Shown: piece by piece, positions 33,247-42,908 of the stretch
How positions within the stretch are numbered: position 1 is the first letter of the stretch
How the letters are laid out: each line of letters starts with the position of its first letter
Assembly (NCBI GenBank): GCA_002699585.1
Contig: PABP01000014.1
Location: 124,001-188,000, forward strand
Source: Anaerolineaceae bacterium
Lineage (GTDB): Bacteria > Chloroflexota > Anaerolineae > Aggregatilineales > Phototrophicaceae
Length of the DNA: 64,000 bases
Reading direction: 5' to 3'
Position numbers and translations under genes: made by a program
The notes under the pieces: model-generated
Database searches by the model: none
What the model saw: the letters and a program-made list of their open reading frames with translations, nothing else
What the model was told of the DNA's origin: nothing

Positions 33247-33568
33247 CGGCCACCGCACCAAAAACGGTTTAGAAAAGCCAGGCTCATAATTTGGACCTGG
33301 CTTTTTTGTATGCCAGATGGCCGTCCACATAACTCCAAAACATAGCGCTCACATTCTAGGAACAACCTATTTCTCGCTACTTTCTTGATAGCCTGAGCTT
33401 CATTGTTCGTATGTAGCAATCATGCTATGCTTTTGACATACGGTCTTTTCATATATGTGATTGTGCCTCTAATCAGTTTCATCAGGTGGTAATGCATCAG
33501 GTACCCACTCAGGCATCAATCACACAACGATCACTCGTAATCAAACTCGGACGAAATCGCAAAACACA
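33247..33568. other. Intergenic region before the glycan cluster
   Basis: 322 bases with a terminator at its 5' end and an AT-rich 3' half. A TTGACA at 33433-33438 may serve as -35 but no good -10 follows at 17 bases. No coding frame or RNA gene seen. Confidence 0.4.
33273..33307 (+). terminator. Rho-independent terminator
   Basis: AAAAGCCAGG pairs with CCTGGCTTTTTT around a 13-base loop behind the thrombospondin-repeat gene. Confidence 0.8.
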
Positions 33569-35785
33569 ATGAAACAGGTGATTCAATCTTTTAAAACAAG
33601 CGAACTCATTGTCGCAGATGTCCCCACGCCCATATTGCGTCCTGAGGGTATCCTGGTGCGCACGGCGCGCAGCCTAGTTTCCACCGGGACGGAACGGATG
33701 TTGGTCAACTTCGCTGAGAAGAACCTCATTCAAAAGGCACAGGCTCGCCCGGACCTCGTCAAACAGGTGTTGGACAAGGTTCAGCGTGAGGGCTTGCTGA
33801 ATACCATCGACAGCGTGCGTAACCGCTTCGACCAACCCCTGCCCTTGGGCTATAGCACCTCAGGCCGTATCGTTGAGGTCGGCAGCGAGGTGACGGGTTT
33901 CCAGATTGGCGACCGTGTCGCTTGTGCGGGCGGCGGTTATGCCAATCATGCGGAAATGGGCTATATACCGCGTAACCTGGCTGTTAAGCTGCCGGATGCC
34001 GTCAGTCATGATGCAGCCGCTTTTACGACATTGGGCGCCATTGCTTTGCAGGGCATTCGGCTGGCAGACATTCAACTGGGCCATCATGTGGCAGTCATCG
34101 GGCTGGGCCTGCTGGGTCAATTGACGATACAGATGCTCAAGGCGGCTGGCTGTCAGGTATTGGGCATCGACATCAACCCGCAGCGCGTAGAACTGGCGCG
34201 TGAGATGGGCGCAAATGATGCCTGTGTGAATGAAGCCGCTGTAGGGCGTACTGGCCTGTTCACTGGCGGCTATGGCTTTGATGCCGTGCTCATCACCGCC
34301 GATACCAGCAGCGATGAACCGGTTGCCCTGGCCGGGGAACTGGCCCGTGACAAAGGCGTTGTGGTCGCGGTCGGTGCGGTGGGGATGCACATCCCACGCA
34401 AGGTGTACTACGAAAAAGAACTCGATTTCCGCATTAGCCGCTCGTATGGGCCGGGTCGCTATGACAGTGACTACGAAGAAAAGGGCCACGATTACCCTTA
34501 TGGCTACGTCCGCTGGACGCAGCAACGCAACATGGCGGCTTTCGTCCAGCTCGTAGCAGATGGCCATGTGCGCGTCGATCCGCTGATTACGCATCGTTTT
34601 GCGATTGACGATGCGGCCGCTGCTTACAACCTCATCAGTGGCAAAACCGACGAAAAATTCCTGGGTGTGCTGCTGACCTACGACACCGAGCGCGAGGTCG
34701 AAAGCCGCGTTGAGCTATCGCCTCCGACGGGCGCGACCAGCAGCCAGGACAGCATTCGGCTGGGGATGGTCGGTGCAGGCAACTTCCCGACTGCCGTTCT
34801 GCTACCTGCTATGAAAGACGTGGACGGCCTTTCACTAACGGGCATCGTCAGTGGCAGAGGCCTGAGCGCCAGCCACAGCGGCAACCGCTTCGGGTTCAGC
34901 TATGCAACGTCATCCTATGATGACTTGCTGACCGACCCGCAGACCAACTGGGTCGCCATCACCACACGCCACAACCTACACGCGGAACAGACCATTGCCG
35001 CGCTCAAAGCGGGTAAAGACGTGTTCGTCGAAAAACCGCTGGCGATGAATCGCGCCGAACTGGTAGACATCTACCGTGCTGCCGGGAATGACCGCCGCAT
35101 TATGGTCGGGTTCAATCGCCGTTTTGCGCCGATGGTCGCTGAGATGGACGCCTTCTTAAAGGGACGTCAACGCCCCTTGGTGGGCATGTGCCGCGTCAAC
35201 GCCGGGGCGATTCCGCGCGATCACTGGACGCAAGACCCGGAAATTGGTGGCGGGCGCATCATCGGCGAAGCCTGCCACTTCATCGACCTGCTGATCTTCT
35301 TCTTCAAATCGCATCCGGTGAGCGTTTACAGCCAAGCGATTCAGACGGATGCGGGCATCGTGGATGACGAGGTGGTCATCACGCTGACCTTTGCTGATGG
35401 GTCGATTGGCACGGTGATGTATGCTGCCGGGGGCGATAAGTCTTATGGCAAGGAACGCTTTGAAATCATCGGTGATGGCCGCATTGCCGTACTCGATAAT
35501 TATCAGACGCTGGAACTGGTTAAGAATGGCAAACGCCAGTCGAGCAAAGCCCGTTTGCGCCCGGATAAGGGCCATCACGATGAATGGGTTGAACTGGTGA
35601 AGGCCATCAAAGCAGGCCAGCCGACCCCCATCAGCATGGGCGACATCGCCGCCGGACACCTGGCCAGCTTCGCCGCTGTCGAAAGTTTGCAGCAGAAGGC
35701 CCCGGTTGCCATCGATATGGATGCTTTCTGGCGCGATGTGCAAGCTACAGAAAAAATCACCCTCGCTGAGGACCCATCTGCATGA
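33569..35785 (+). CDS. Fused zinc-ADH-like / Gfo-Idh-MocA bidomain oxidoreductase
   Basis: 738 residues. The N-terminal 385 residues are a medium-chain dehydrogenase with a Rossmann loop VIGLGLLGQLT near 180 and GYSTSGRIVEVG substrate motif near 95; the usual catalytic zinc Cys is missing. The C-terminal half (about 395-735) is a Gfo/Idh/MocA domain with GMVGAGNFP near residue 397 and the catalytic EKPLAMN near 490. Such fusions occur in surface-polysaccharide clusters. The ATG of the next gene overlaps its stop by 4 bases (ATGA), so all three genes here share a transcript. Confidence 0.87.
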   Translation: MKQVIQSFKTSELIVADVPTPILRPEGILVRTARSLVSTGTERMLVNFAEKNLIQKAQARPDLVKQVLDKVQREGLLNTIDSVRNRFDQPLPLGYSTSGRIVEVGSEVTGFQIGDRVACAGGGYANHAEMGYIPRNLAVKLPDAVSHDAAAFTTLGAIALQGIRLADIQLGHHVAVIGLGLLGQLTIQMLKAAGCQVLGIDINPQRVELAREMGANDACVNEAAVGRTGLFTGGYGFDAVLITADTSSDEPVALAGELARDKGVVVAVGAVGMHIPRKVYYEKELDFRISRSYGPGRYDSDYEEKGHDYPYGYVRWTQQRNMAAFVQLVADGHVRVDPLITHRFAIDDAAAAYNLISGKTDEKFLGVLLTYDTEREVESRVELSPPTGATSSQDSIRLGMVGAGNFPTAVLLPAMKDVDGLSLTGIVSGRGLSASHSGNRFGFSYATSSYDDLLTDPQTNWVAITTRHNLHAEQTIAALKAGKDVFVEKPLAMNRAELVDIYRAAGNDRRIMVGFNRRFAPMVAEMDAFLKGRQRPLVGMCRVNAGAIPRDHWTQDPEIGGGRIIGEACHFIDLLIFFFKSHPVSVYSQAIQTDAGIVDDEVVITLTFADGSIGTVMYAAGGDKSYGKERFEIIGDGRIAVLDNYQTLELVKNGKRQSSKARLRPDKGHHDEWVELVKAIKAGQPTPISMGDIAAGHLASFAAVESLQQKAPVAIDMDAFWRDVQATEKITLAEDPSA

Positions 35786-37005
35786 AAATTCTGCTCATCA
35801 ATCAGGCCTTTGTCTCGCCCAATGAACCGGGTCACACGCGCCATTATGAACTAGCGCAGTATCTGAAGTCGCAGGGCCATGACCTGATTATCGTGGCCAG
35901 CGACATCAACTACCAGACGGGCGAGCGCATCGTCGAGCATAAGGGCATCTTCACCGAGCAGGACATCAACGGCATACGGGTACTGCGTACTTACATCTAC
36001 CCGGCACTGCACAAGAGCTTCTTCTGGCGGATTGTATCGTTCGTCAGCTTTATGTTCACCTCGTTCTGGGCTGCCATGCAATCCGGCCCGGTGGATGTGG
36101 TCATGGGCACATCGCCGCCCATCTTCCAGGCTGCGACCGCCTGGGCTGTGGCCTTCTTGCGGCGCAAACCCTTCTTGCTGGAAATTCGGGACCTGTGGCC
36201 AGCCTTCGCCGTCGATATGGGCGTGCTCAAAAACCCGCTCATTATTGGATTAGCGAGCTGGCTGGAGCGCTTCCTTTATAAACGCGCCACGCGCATTCTG
36301 GTCAACAGCCCGGCCTATAAAACCTACATGACCGATATGGGCGTGCCTGCCAATAAAGTGACCTTCATTCCCTATGGCACGGATGTCGAGCAGTTCAACC
36401 CAACGATTGATGGCCAATCTATCCGGCAGGAATTAGGCCTGGATGACAAGTTCATTGTGGGCTACACAGGCGCACTCGGACTGGCGAACGACATCGACAC
36501 CGTATTACGCGCTGCGGAACGCCTGAAAGACGAACCCAATATTCAAATCGTCTTTTTCGGTGATGGCAAGGAACGCACCCGCCTGGAAACAGAAAAAGCG
36601 CAAATGGGCCTGGAAAACGTCACATTCGCCGGGACCAAGCCCAAAACCCAGATGCCACAGGTGGTCGCTGCCTGTGATGCCTGTCTAGCGATCCTCAAGA
36701 ATATCCCCATGTTTGGCATGACCTACCCGAACAAGGTCTTTGACTATATGGCAGCAGGCAAACCGACCATCCTGGTGATTGATGGCGTCGTGCGCGAGGT
36801 CATCGAGCAGGCCGATGCGGGCATCTTCGTGCAGCCCGGTGATGATGCCGCCCTGGCCGATGCTATCCGCAGCAGCTACCAACAGCCAGAGCGCGTTAAA
36901 ACGATGGGCGACAATGCCCGTCAGGCGATTGTCACCCGGTTCGACCGCCGTGACAAAATCGCTGAAACCCTGACCCTGTTTCAGCAACTTATGCAGGGTA
37001 AATAG
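35782..37005 (+). CDS. Glycosyltransferase family 4 (WbuB-like)
   Basis: 407 residues with the GT-B fold: an N-terminal domain with the LLINQAFVSPNEPGHTR acceptor loop near residue 4, a short hydrophobic stretch (about 75-100) that may touch the membrane, and a C-terminal donor domain with GYTGALGLAND near 232 and the FGMTYPNKVFDYMAAGKP glutamate-type nucleotide-sugar loop near 315. It likely adds a sugar in lipid-linked glycan or capsule synthesis. Middle gene of the three-gene cluster, overlapping the fused oxidoreductase by 4 bases and 3 bases from the epimerase gene. Confidence 0.88.
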   Translation: MKILLINQAFVSPNEPGHTRHYELAQYLKSQGHDLIIVASDINYQTGERIVEHKGIFTEQDINGIRVLRTYIYPALHKSFFWRIVSFVSFMFTSFWAAMQSGPVDVVMGTSPPIFQAATAWAVAFLRRKPFLLEIRDLWPAFAVDMGVLKNPLIIGLASWLERFLYKRATRILVNSPAYKTYMTDMGVPANKVTFIPYGTDVEQFNPTIDGQSIRQELGLDDKFIVGYTGALGLANDIDTVLRAAERLKDEPNIQIVFFGDGKERTRLETEKAQMGLENVTFAGTKPKTQMPQVVAACDACLAILKNIPMFGMTYPNKVFDYMAAGKPTILVIDGVVREVIEQADAGIFVQPGDDAALADAIRSSYQQPERVKTMGDNARQAIVTRFDRRDKIAETLTLFQQLMQGK

Positions 37006-37008
37006 CCG

Positions 37009-37869
37009 ATGCGCGTGCTCATAACCGGGGCGACCGGATTCACAGGTAGTCATACTGTCCCGCTTTTGATGAAACATGGCTATGAGGTGCGCTGCTTCGT
37101 GCGGCCCACCAGCGACCGCAGCCGTCTGCCACAAGGCGTTGACATCGCTGAGGGCACGCTCGATAACCGCGAAAGCCTTGAATCCGCTTTAGAAGGCATC
37201 GATGCCCTGGTGAATATTGCCTCGCTGGGGTTCGGCCACGCGCCGAATATTGTGCAGGCTTGCCACCATGCAGGCGTCAAACGCGGCATTTTTCTCAGTT
37301 CGACGGCCATTTTTACCAAAGTCGATGCCCCCAGCAAACCGCGTCGTAAAGCCGGGGAAGACGCCGTGCTCAATAGTGGCCTGGATTATACGGTGCTGCG
37401 CCCGACGATGATCTACGGCACAGACCGTGACCGCAATATGATCCGGCTGGTGCGTTATGTGCAGCGTTTTCCGTTATTGCCTATCTTCGGAACGGGGAAT
37501 TATCTACAGCAGCCCATCCATGTCGATGATGTAGCGTTGGCTATCGTGCAATGCCTTCAACAGCCCGCGACTATCGGCAAAGCCTATAACATCGCTGGCC
37601 AGAAGGCGCTGTCTTACAACGAGGTCATTGATACGGTCAGCCGTGAACTGAATAAGGGCATCATCAAGCTGCATATTCCAACCTGGCTGACTGTGCCCCC
37701 CCTCAAGCTAATCGAAAGCACCGGATTGCGCTTGCCAATCAAAGCCGAGCAAATCCAGCGCTTGAACGAAGACAAGGCTTTTGCTTATGACGAGGCCGCT
37801 GCCGATTTTGACTTCCAGCCGCGCGACTTCGCCACAGGCATCGCCCAGGAAATTGCGTCTATACGCTAA
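37009..37869 (+). CDS. NAD(P)-dependent epimerase/dehydratase (atypical SDR)
   Basis: 286 residues of the extended/atypical SDR type: ITGATGFTG at 4-12, VNIASLG near 68-74 and SSTAIF near 97, then an LRPTMIYG segment and a long C-terminal substrate domain. The usual YxxxK active-site tyrosine is not evident in the expected region after SSTAIF, so catalytic chemistry may differ. It begins 3 bases after the glycosyltransferase stop and closes the cluster, which points to a modified sugar nucleotide as substrate; this is inference. Confidence 0.83.
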   Translation: MRVLITGATGFTGSHTVPLLMKHGYEVRCFVRPTSDRSRLPQGVDIAEGTLDNRESLESALEGIDALVNIASLGFGHAPNIVQACHHAGVKRGIFLSSTAIFTKVDAPSKPRRKAGEDAVLNSGLDYTVLRPTMIYGTDRDRNMIRLVRYVQRFPLLPIFGTGNYLQQPIHVDDVALAIVQCLQQPATIGKAYNIAGQKALSYNEVIDTVSRELNKGIIKLHIPTWLTVPPLKLIESTGLRLPIKAEQIQRLNEDKAFAYDEAAADFDFQPRDFATGIAQEIASIR

Positions 37870-37880
37870 ACACGTCGACG

Positions 37881-38306
37881 CTAATCACTCGCTGGTCGGA
37901 CGTAATATGCTTGACTGGGGCAGATGGTAATCGACGTGCCGTCCAGCATTTCTGTGACCAAGCCCAGGGCTTCGATGTTATCGCCAACCTGCGGCTGACC
38001 CTCGAACTGGCCGCTACAACCGTTCATTGTCATGCCTTCTGACCAGATGACGTTGACTGTACCGAAGTCCTTGCTATCAACGACATAGGCGCAGATGCCA
38101 TCGAAGGCGCAGTCGTCAATTTTGTCGATGATCGTGCCCGTCACCTGTAGATCAGAGCCGACTTCCGGGGCCTGGGCTGGCATAGGCGGCTCTTCTGGAC
38201 GTGTCGGGCCTTCAAACCACCAGGTACAGGCGCTGGTGACTGTGAGCACAATCAGGCTCATGACCAGTGTTCTTAAGATGTTTGTTTTCTGAATGCTTGT
38301 TTTCAT
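37881..38306 (-). CDS. Hypothetical secreted lipoprotein
   Basis: 141 residues. The N-terminus (about 1-27) is a hydrophobic signal ending TVTSAC, which could be a lipobox with Cys27 as the lipidated residue, although position -3 is unusual. The mature part has a Pro-rich linker, then a small beta-rich domain with four cysteines (CAFDGIC near 68 and two more), suggesting disulfides outside the membrane. No family recognised. It converges on the epimerase gene with an 11-base gap. Confidence 0.6.
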   Translation of the reverse strand: MKTSIQKTNILRTLVMSLIVLTVTSACTWWFEGPTRPEEPPMPAQAPEVGSDLQVTGTIIDKIDDCAFDGICAYVVDSKDFGTVNVIWSEGMTMNGCSGQFEGQPQVGDNIEALGLVTEMLDGTSITICPSQAYYVRPASD

Positions 38307-38569
38307 CGTGAATCCCCCTCTGGGAACTGTCGTTTACAGATATATAGACGCCATACCCCAGCATCGTGTTCCGTTTTGGCTGGGCCTGCTCGCTAGCGTC
38401 AGGTGAACGTCAGGTAGGCGCATACAGATGGTTCATTGTCACAGGTTCACATGTCGATTACGATTAATATGACATCATTGTGACCATTACGTCATCGAAA
38501 AAAAGCACTTTCGACCTGTATATTTGAAATGTACCCATGACTATTCAACCCTGACCTGGGGAGGTTCCT

Positions 38570-40849
38570 GTGGTTAAACGCATTTTATCCGTCCTGATAG
38601 TCAGCTTACTGCTCACCGCGTTCGGCTCGGTAGCATCGGCTCAGAATGCCCCCGACGCTGTACGCGAAGCGGCCATCGCCGCCGCCCAGAACGCGCTCGG
38701 TATCACTTCGCGCCCGACCAACTGGGTCTGGCAATTTGATCCCGGCGCGACCACCACTGCGCTCGGCTGCAATCGTGTCAGCGGAACGGCACTTCCGACG
38801 TCCATTTCCTACTACATCTTTACGTTGACCTTTGGCGGCCAAGAATACCGCGTCCACGTCAGCGCGGATGCCCAATACGTCCAGCTATGTGATGAAAAAT
38901 TCGACAATCTCAGTAGCGCTGATGGCACACCAACGCCGGTTGTCCCGACCTGTACGCTGGATGTCAGCGCGTTGACGACTCTTTATACACTGCCGGACTT
39001 CTCGTCAACGGGCATCACCACCCGCGCCGCTGGCGATACGCTGACCGCCTATGGTCGCAGTTCCGATAGCAACTGGTATCAGGTGGCGGTACCGGGCGGC
39101 TCCGGTGTCGGCTGGGTGTCACTGACAACAGTCGTCGCGCCTTTTAGCTGCCAGAGTTTGCCTATCAAGGCGACCGTTGGTGACACGGTCACGGGCAGCG
39201 ATACCTGCTTCCTGGCCCCAGCCAGCACCTACAGCAATGTGCGCTCCCAGCCGGATGTCAACGCGACCCAGGTCGATACTATCTTCGAAGGCACAACCTG
39301 GCAGGTCTTCGCCCGTAACAGCGATAACTCCTGGTTCTATATCGAATCGGGATGGGTGGCGGCTTCGGTAGCGACGCTCTCCGGCAGTTGTGACAGCATC
39401 CCAGTGGATGTCAGTCTGGTTGGTAGCGGATCGTCACAACCGTCCGCCACGACAGTCGCTCCCACGCCATTGGGCCTGGGTCTGGTGACAGGCATCCCTA
39501 CCGATGCTGTGTGCCCCGCCAGCTACACGGGTTACATGACACCGCGCATCCAGATTGGGCAGGGAACAGCCAGTGTGGTCAGCGGCGGGCTGCCCAACCG
39601 CATCCGTGAACAGCCCAATACACAAGCCAATCAGATCGGCCAGATTAACCCCGGTCGCACCATCGACCGCGTGCTGAATGGCCCTGCCTGTAACCAGGGT
39701 TACGTCTGGTGGCTGGTCGAAGCCGATGGCGTCACAGGCTGGACAGCGGAATCAAACAGTGATGGTGAAGACTACTATCTGGACCCAACTGGCGAACCGG
39801 CCACACCGCAAGCCCAGGTCGAAGCGGATGATGTACCCCATGCCAGCCTGGAAATCAACGCCTATGCTAGTTCGATTGCCATCGACAGCAGCGGCGGTTA
39901 TATGGCCCTGACTGTGCCCTACATTGAGGGTGGCGAGATGTTTGACGAGCAGCCTTCGGAAATTCTCATTGCGGAAATTCCGGCGGATGCGACGACAGCT
40001 ACCCCGGCCCCTACATCGCTAACGGCTGAGGATGCCATCGTAGTGAGCGCCATGCCCGATGGGCTGTTCGCCGTGCTTGGCGCTGATGGGGTGCTGCACC
40101 AGATCAACGTAGCTGGCACCGAGTCCAACAGCGTCAGCGGTATTGAAGTCACTGAACAGCAGCCAGCCGTTGATTTCAACAACAGCGGCTCGCTGATGTT
40201 GGTCCCCGGCTGCAACGAAATTGATGAGACTGGCGCATGCACGCAGGGCCGCATCGACCTGTGGGATGCTGTTGAAGGCACGATCATCCGCCGCCAACCG
40301 GCACATATTGACGTGCCTGCGGTTGCGTTCAGCCCTAACGATCAGATCATCGCCAGCGCCGCCGCTGATGGCGTGCAGTTCTGGGATTTGCAAAGTGGTG
40401 GCTTCCTGGGCGCGGTCGTCAACGAGGGCAACGGCGACATCAATGACATCGCTTTTAGCCCCGATGGTACGCTGCTGATCTACGGCACCTGCCAGCTCAA
40501 TGCCGAAGACATCTGCATGGATGGCCGCGTTGGTATTGTCAATGTCACCAGCTTTGAGCTGGTCGTTGGCAGCCCAATAGCCGACCACACCGACATCGTC
40601 CACAGCGTGGCCTTCAGTGGCGATGGCAGTATGTGGGCCAGCGCTGGCCAGGATGGTCAAATCCTGGTGTATGACACCACCACAGGCGAGCGTCTGTATA
40701 CGCTGGCCCAGGAAGACATGACCGTCCAGCAAATCGAGTTCGGCGGCGAAGATGGCGTGACGCTGGTCGCCATGAGTTATCCTATCGGCGATAGCCCCTT
40801 CACCAGTGTCACCTTCTGGCCGTTGCAAGCACCCAATCCAGAGGGCTAA
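38570..40849 (+). CDS. Secreted SH3b and WD40-repeat protein
   Basis: 759 residues. Signal peptide about 1-24 (ending SVASAQ). About residues 125-420 hold three SH3b-like modules (each with a YSNVRSQPD/RIREQPNTQ-type core and a WxVx ending), then a beta-propeller region (about 440-755) with at least three readable WD40-like blades (VAFSPNDQIIASAAADGVQFWDL; IAFSPDGTLLIYG; VAFSGDGSMWASAGQDGQILVYD). Start is GTG with GGGAGG 7 bases before. The two kinds of repeat on one secreted protein suggest binding of wall glycans and a protein partner. Terminator follows. Confidence 0.82.
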   Translation: MVKRILSVLIVSLLLTAFGSVASAQNAPDAVREAAIAAAQNALGITSRPTNWVWQFDPGATTTALGCNRVSGTALPTSISYYIFTLTFGGQEYRVHVSADAQYVQLCDEKFDNLSSADGTPTPVVPTCTLDVSALTTLYTLPDFSSTGITTRAAGDTLTAYGRSSDSNWYQVAVPGGSGVGWVSLTTVVAPFSCQSLPIKATVGDTVTGSDTCFLAPASTYSNVRSQPDVNATQVDTIFEGTTWQVFARNSDNSWFYIESGWVAASVATLSGSCDSIPVDVSLVGSGSSQPSATTVAPTPLGLGLVTGIPTDAVCPASYTGYMTPRIQIGQGTASVVSGGLPNRIREQPNTQANQIGQINPGRTIDRVLNGPACNQGYVWWLVEADGVTGWTAESNSDGEDYYLDPTGEPATPQAQVEADDVPHASLEINAYASSIAIDSSGGYMALTVPYIEGGEMFDEQPSEILIAEIPADATTATPAPTSLTAEDAIVVSAMPDGLFAVLGADGVLHQINVAGTESNSVSGIEVTEQQPAVDFNNSGSLMLVPGCNEIDETGACTQGRIDLWDAVEGTIIRRQPAHIDVPAVAFSPNDQIIASAAADGVQFWDLQSGGFLGAVVNEGNGDINDIAFSPDGTLLIYGTCQLNAEDICMDGRVGIVNVTSFELVVGSPIADHTDIVHSVAFSGDGSMWASAGQDGQILVYDTTTGERLYTLAQEDMTVQQIEFGGEDGVTLVAMSYPIGDSPFTSVTFWPLQAPNPEG

Positions 40850-40867
40850 CGCAAAAGATAACCTACA

Positions 40868-40902
40868 ACAAAGGGGTAGGCATTAGCGCTTGCCCCTTTT
40901 TG
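40868..40902. terminator. Rho-independent terminator
   Basis: AAAGGGG (40870-40876) pairs with CCCCTTTT across the TAGGCATTAGCGCTTG loop, followed by TTTTTG. Between convergent genes; the minus direction has a matching A/T run. Confidence 0.7.
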
Positions 40903-40913
40903 ATTTGTAGCGC

Positions 40914-41375
40914 CTAGCTGACCGTGAGCATGATTGACAGGAAAGTCATGCTTTCATCGGCGACGAAGTTGTAGGCTGTGGTCAACGGTTGATAGGCTTC
41001 TGCGCCAACGAAGAAGTGGATATGCGCCTGACCGCCGCCATATTCACCGGGACGCTCCGTCTGGATAGCGAATAAGCCCCAGTGATTGCTGATGACGGTT
41101 CCCTGCTGCACGCCATCGTACTCGCCTTCTTCGTTGGCCATGTCGAACAAGATTTTGGCATTGGCAATCGGCTGGCAGGAATCGGCATCGCGCACCAGTC
41201 CGACCAGCAGGAAGTCGTCGCCCGTAGTGTGCCGCAGCGGATACGGTGGGTCAGCCAGTACATCAATCGACTGATTCCAGGCGGACATGCGGCAAGCGCC
41301 TATGTCCGATAGCTGCGCCTTTGCGGACAGCGGTACGATCCCCAGCAGGAAAACCAACAGCAGCATCAAACGCAT
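40914..41375 (-). CDS. Secreted intradiol-dioxygenase-like protein
   Basis: 153 residues. Signal peptide about 1-20 (ending SAKAQ). The mature part follows the intradiol ring-cleavage fold: GLVRDADSCQPIANAKILF near residue 58, EGEYDG near 82, GLFAIQTERPGEYGG near 105 and AHIHFFVGAEAY near 123. The iron site of true enzymes is two Tyr and two His; the HIH supplies the His-rich part, but the paired tyrosines are not clear, so activity is uncertain. It may be a calcium/carbohydrate-like binding relative. No operon partner. Confidence 0.6.
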   Translation of the reverse strand: MRLMLLLVFLLGIVPLSAKAQLSDIGACRMSAWNQSIDVLADPPYPLRHTTGDDFLLVGLVRDADSCQPIANAKILFDMANEEGEYDGVQQGTVISNHWGLFAIQTERPGEYGGGQAHIHFFVGAEAYQPLTTAYNFVADESMTFLSIMLTVS

Positions 41376-41565
41376 TTTGCACCTCGCACTCTATGGACGG
41401 GGCCAGGGTAGCACGCACTTATGAAGGCTGTATCAAGCAGGTCGGATGGCATCCTTCACACCCTGATAAACAACACAATTGGGCTGTAACCGTTTGCGGG
41501 GGCCGTGTTCGGGGTTAAGCTATGGGCCAGAATCGAATAGAGCCTTCTTAGATGGAGTACTGTTT

Positions 41566-42732
41566 ATGAAACCCTTGTCTGACTACTCCCATATTCGTGG
41601 CGTATGCCACAATCCCCACCCGGAAGATGGCCTGGAACAGCTCGAAAAAGAGATGGGCTACTGCCAGCGCCTGAACCTGAATTCGCTGCGCTACTGGATG
41701 CTGATGGACCAGTGGGAAGAGCGTGGCGATGCCTATTTCGACGAGTTGGATGCGTTCATGCGCATGGCCTGGAAATATGGCGTTTCCAGCATGCCGATCT
41801 TCTGGAACGGCAACTTTATCCGTGAGTTTGAGGACCCGTCCGAAGAATGGTATGCTCGTGCGGAAGAATACGCCAAAGCGTTCATCGACCGCTTTAAGGA
41901 TGAACCGTTCATCCTGATGTGGGATGCCATCAATGAGCCATTCTGCAACGATTACATGAACCACAGCCCGGAGGACGAATATCAGGAGCGCTTCGATACC
42001 ATCACGCGCTATGTTCGCCGCCTGTGCGAAATTGTTCGCAAGTGCGACCCGGAAGGTTGCCTGACGGTCGGCCATGAATCAGTGGATCATTGCACATCCT
42101 CCAACGATCTGGTCGATGTCATCTCGTTCCATGACTATCTATCTACCCGCCACGAAATCGAGAATGCCATCCTCGAAGCGGAAGCCATGAGCGAAGAATG
42201 GGGCAAGCCGATCCTCAACACGGAAACCGGCTGCGTAGGCCGCGCCAATCCCTATGAAGTCGAGCTGGAACTGCTGCAAAAGCACAAGATTGGCTTCTAT
42301 GTGTTTAATCTGGTCAGCAAGGGCTTCTGGGGCGATATTCACGGGCTGGTTTACCCCGATGGTACCATCCGCGACCCATCCGTGATCGCGGCGCTGTTCG
42401 GCTTCTTCCGCAATCGCACACCAGAGCGCATTCTGGTCAATGCCAACAAAGAAGGCCATGCTTATCGGGCCGTAAAGGCGGTTGAAGATGTATTGCGCGT
42501 GGAACAGACGACACTGTTCATGCAAGCGCCCAAGACCACTGACGATATTCTAGAGGCGGCAGAATACTGCGTGAACATCCTCGAATGTGCGGAGATGGTC
42601 CCCATGTGGGATGCACCCAGTGCCAAGCTGCAAATCTGGCGCGCCCAGCCAGAAGAGGAGCGCGATGTCCATGCCATCAAGCGCTTTGCTTACGAGATGG
42701 CTAACCTGGTTCGGGAGAATTGCCTGTTCTAA
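41566..42732 (+). CDS. GH5/cellulase-superfamily glycosidase-like protein
   Basis: 388 residues. TIM-barrel glycosidase of the GH-A type: ILMWDAINEPF gives the acid/base Glu124, and ILNTETGC the nucleophile Glu220; YWMLMDQW, ISFHDYLST and the barrel strands between fit. No signal peptide, so cytoplasmic, which is unusual for a polysaccharide cellulase and favours an oligosaccharide substrate. A longer frame opens at 41479; GGAGT precedes the ATG at 41566. The C-terminal 110 residues beyond the barrel form a separate small domain with an alternating strand-helix pattern. Confidence 0.82.
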   Translation: MKPLSDYSHIRGVCHNPHPEDGLEQLEKEMGYCQRLNLNSLRYWMLMDQWEERGDAYFDELDAFMRMAWKYGVSSMPIFWNGNFIREFEDPSEEWYARAEEYAKAFIDRFKDEPFILMWDAINEPFCNDYMNHSPEDEYQERFDTITRYVRRLCEIVRKCDPEGCLTVGHESVDHCTSSNDLVDVISFHDYLSTRHEIENAILEAEAMSEEWGKPILNTETGCVGRANPYEVELELLQKHKIGFYVFNLVSKGFWGDIHGLVYPDGTIRDPSVIAALFGFFRNRTPERILVNANKEGHAYRAVKAVEDVLRVEQTTLFMQAPKTTDDILEAAEYCVNILECAEMVPMWDAPSAKLQIWRAQPEEERDVHAIKRFAYEMANLVRENCLF

Positions 42733-42908
42733 AGGCGGACAACATGATTGTGCTGCGGCAAGATGGCGCTGTTCCGGCTATTTTGCCGCATTATATTTTA
42801 GTGCCAGTCATCTATCCCACTATTCCCCCGACTTGACAGCATCTCATAGAATAGAAAGATACTCACATGGCACGGGGACGATCCGCGCAGGGATGGTAGG
42901 GTAACACG

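Noticed and set aside
33433-33438. Full promoter from TTGACA at 33433
   Set aside because: No -10 at a fitting distance was found, so only mentioned within the intergenic entry.
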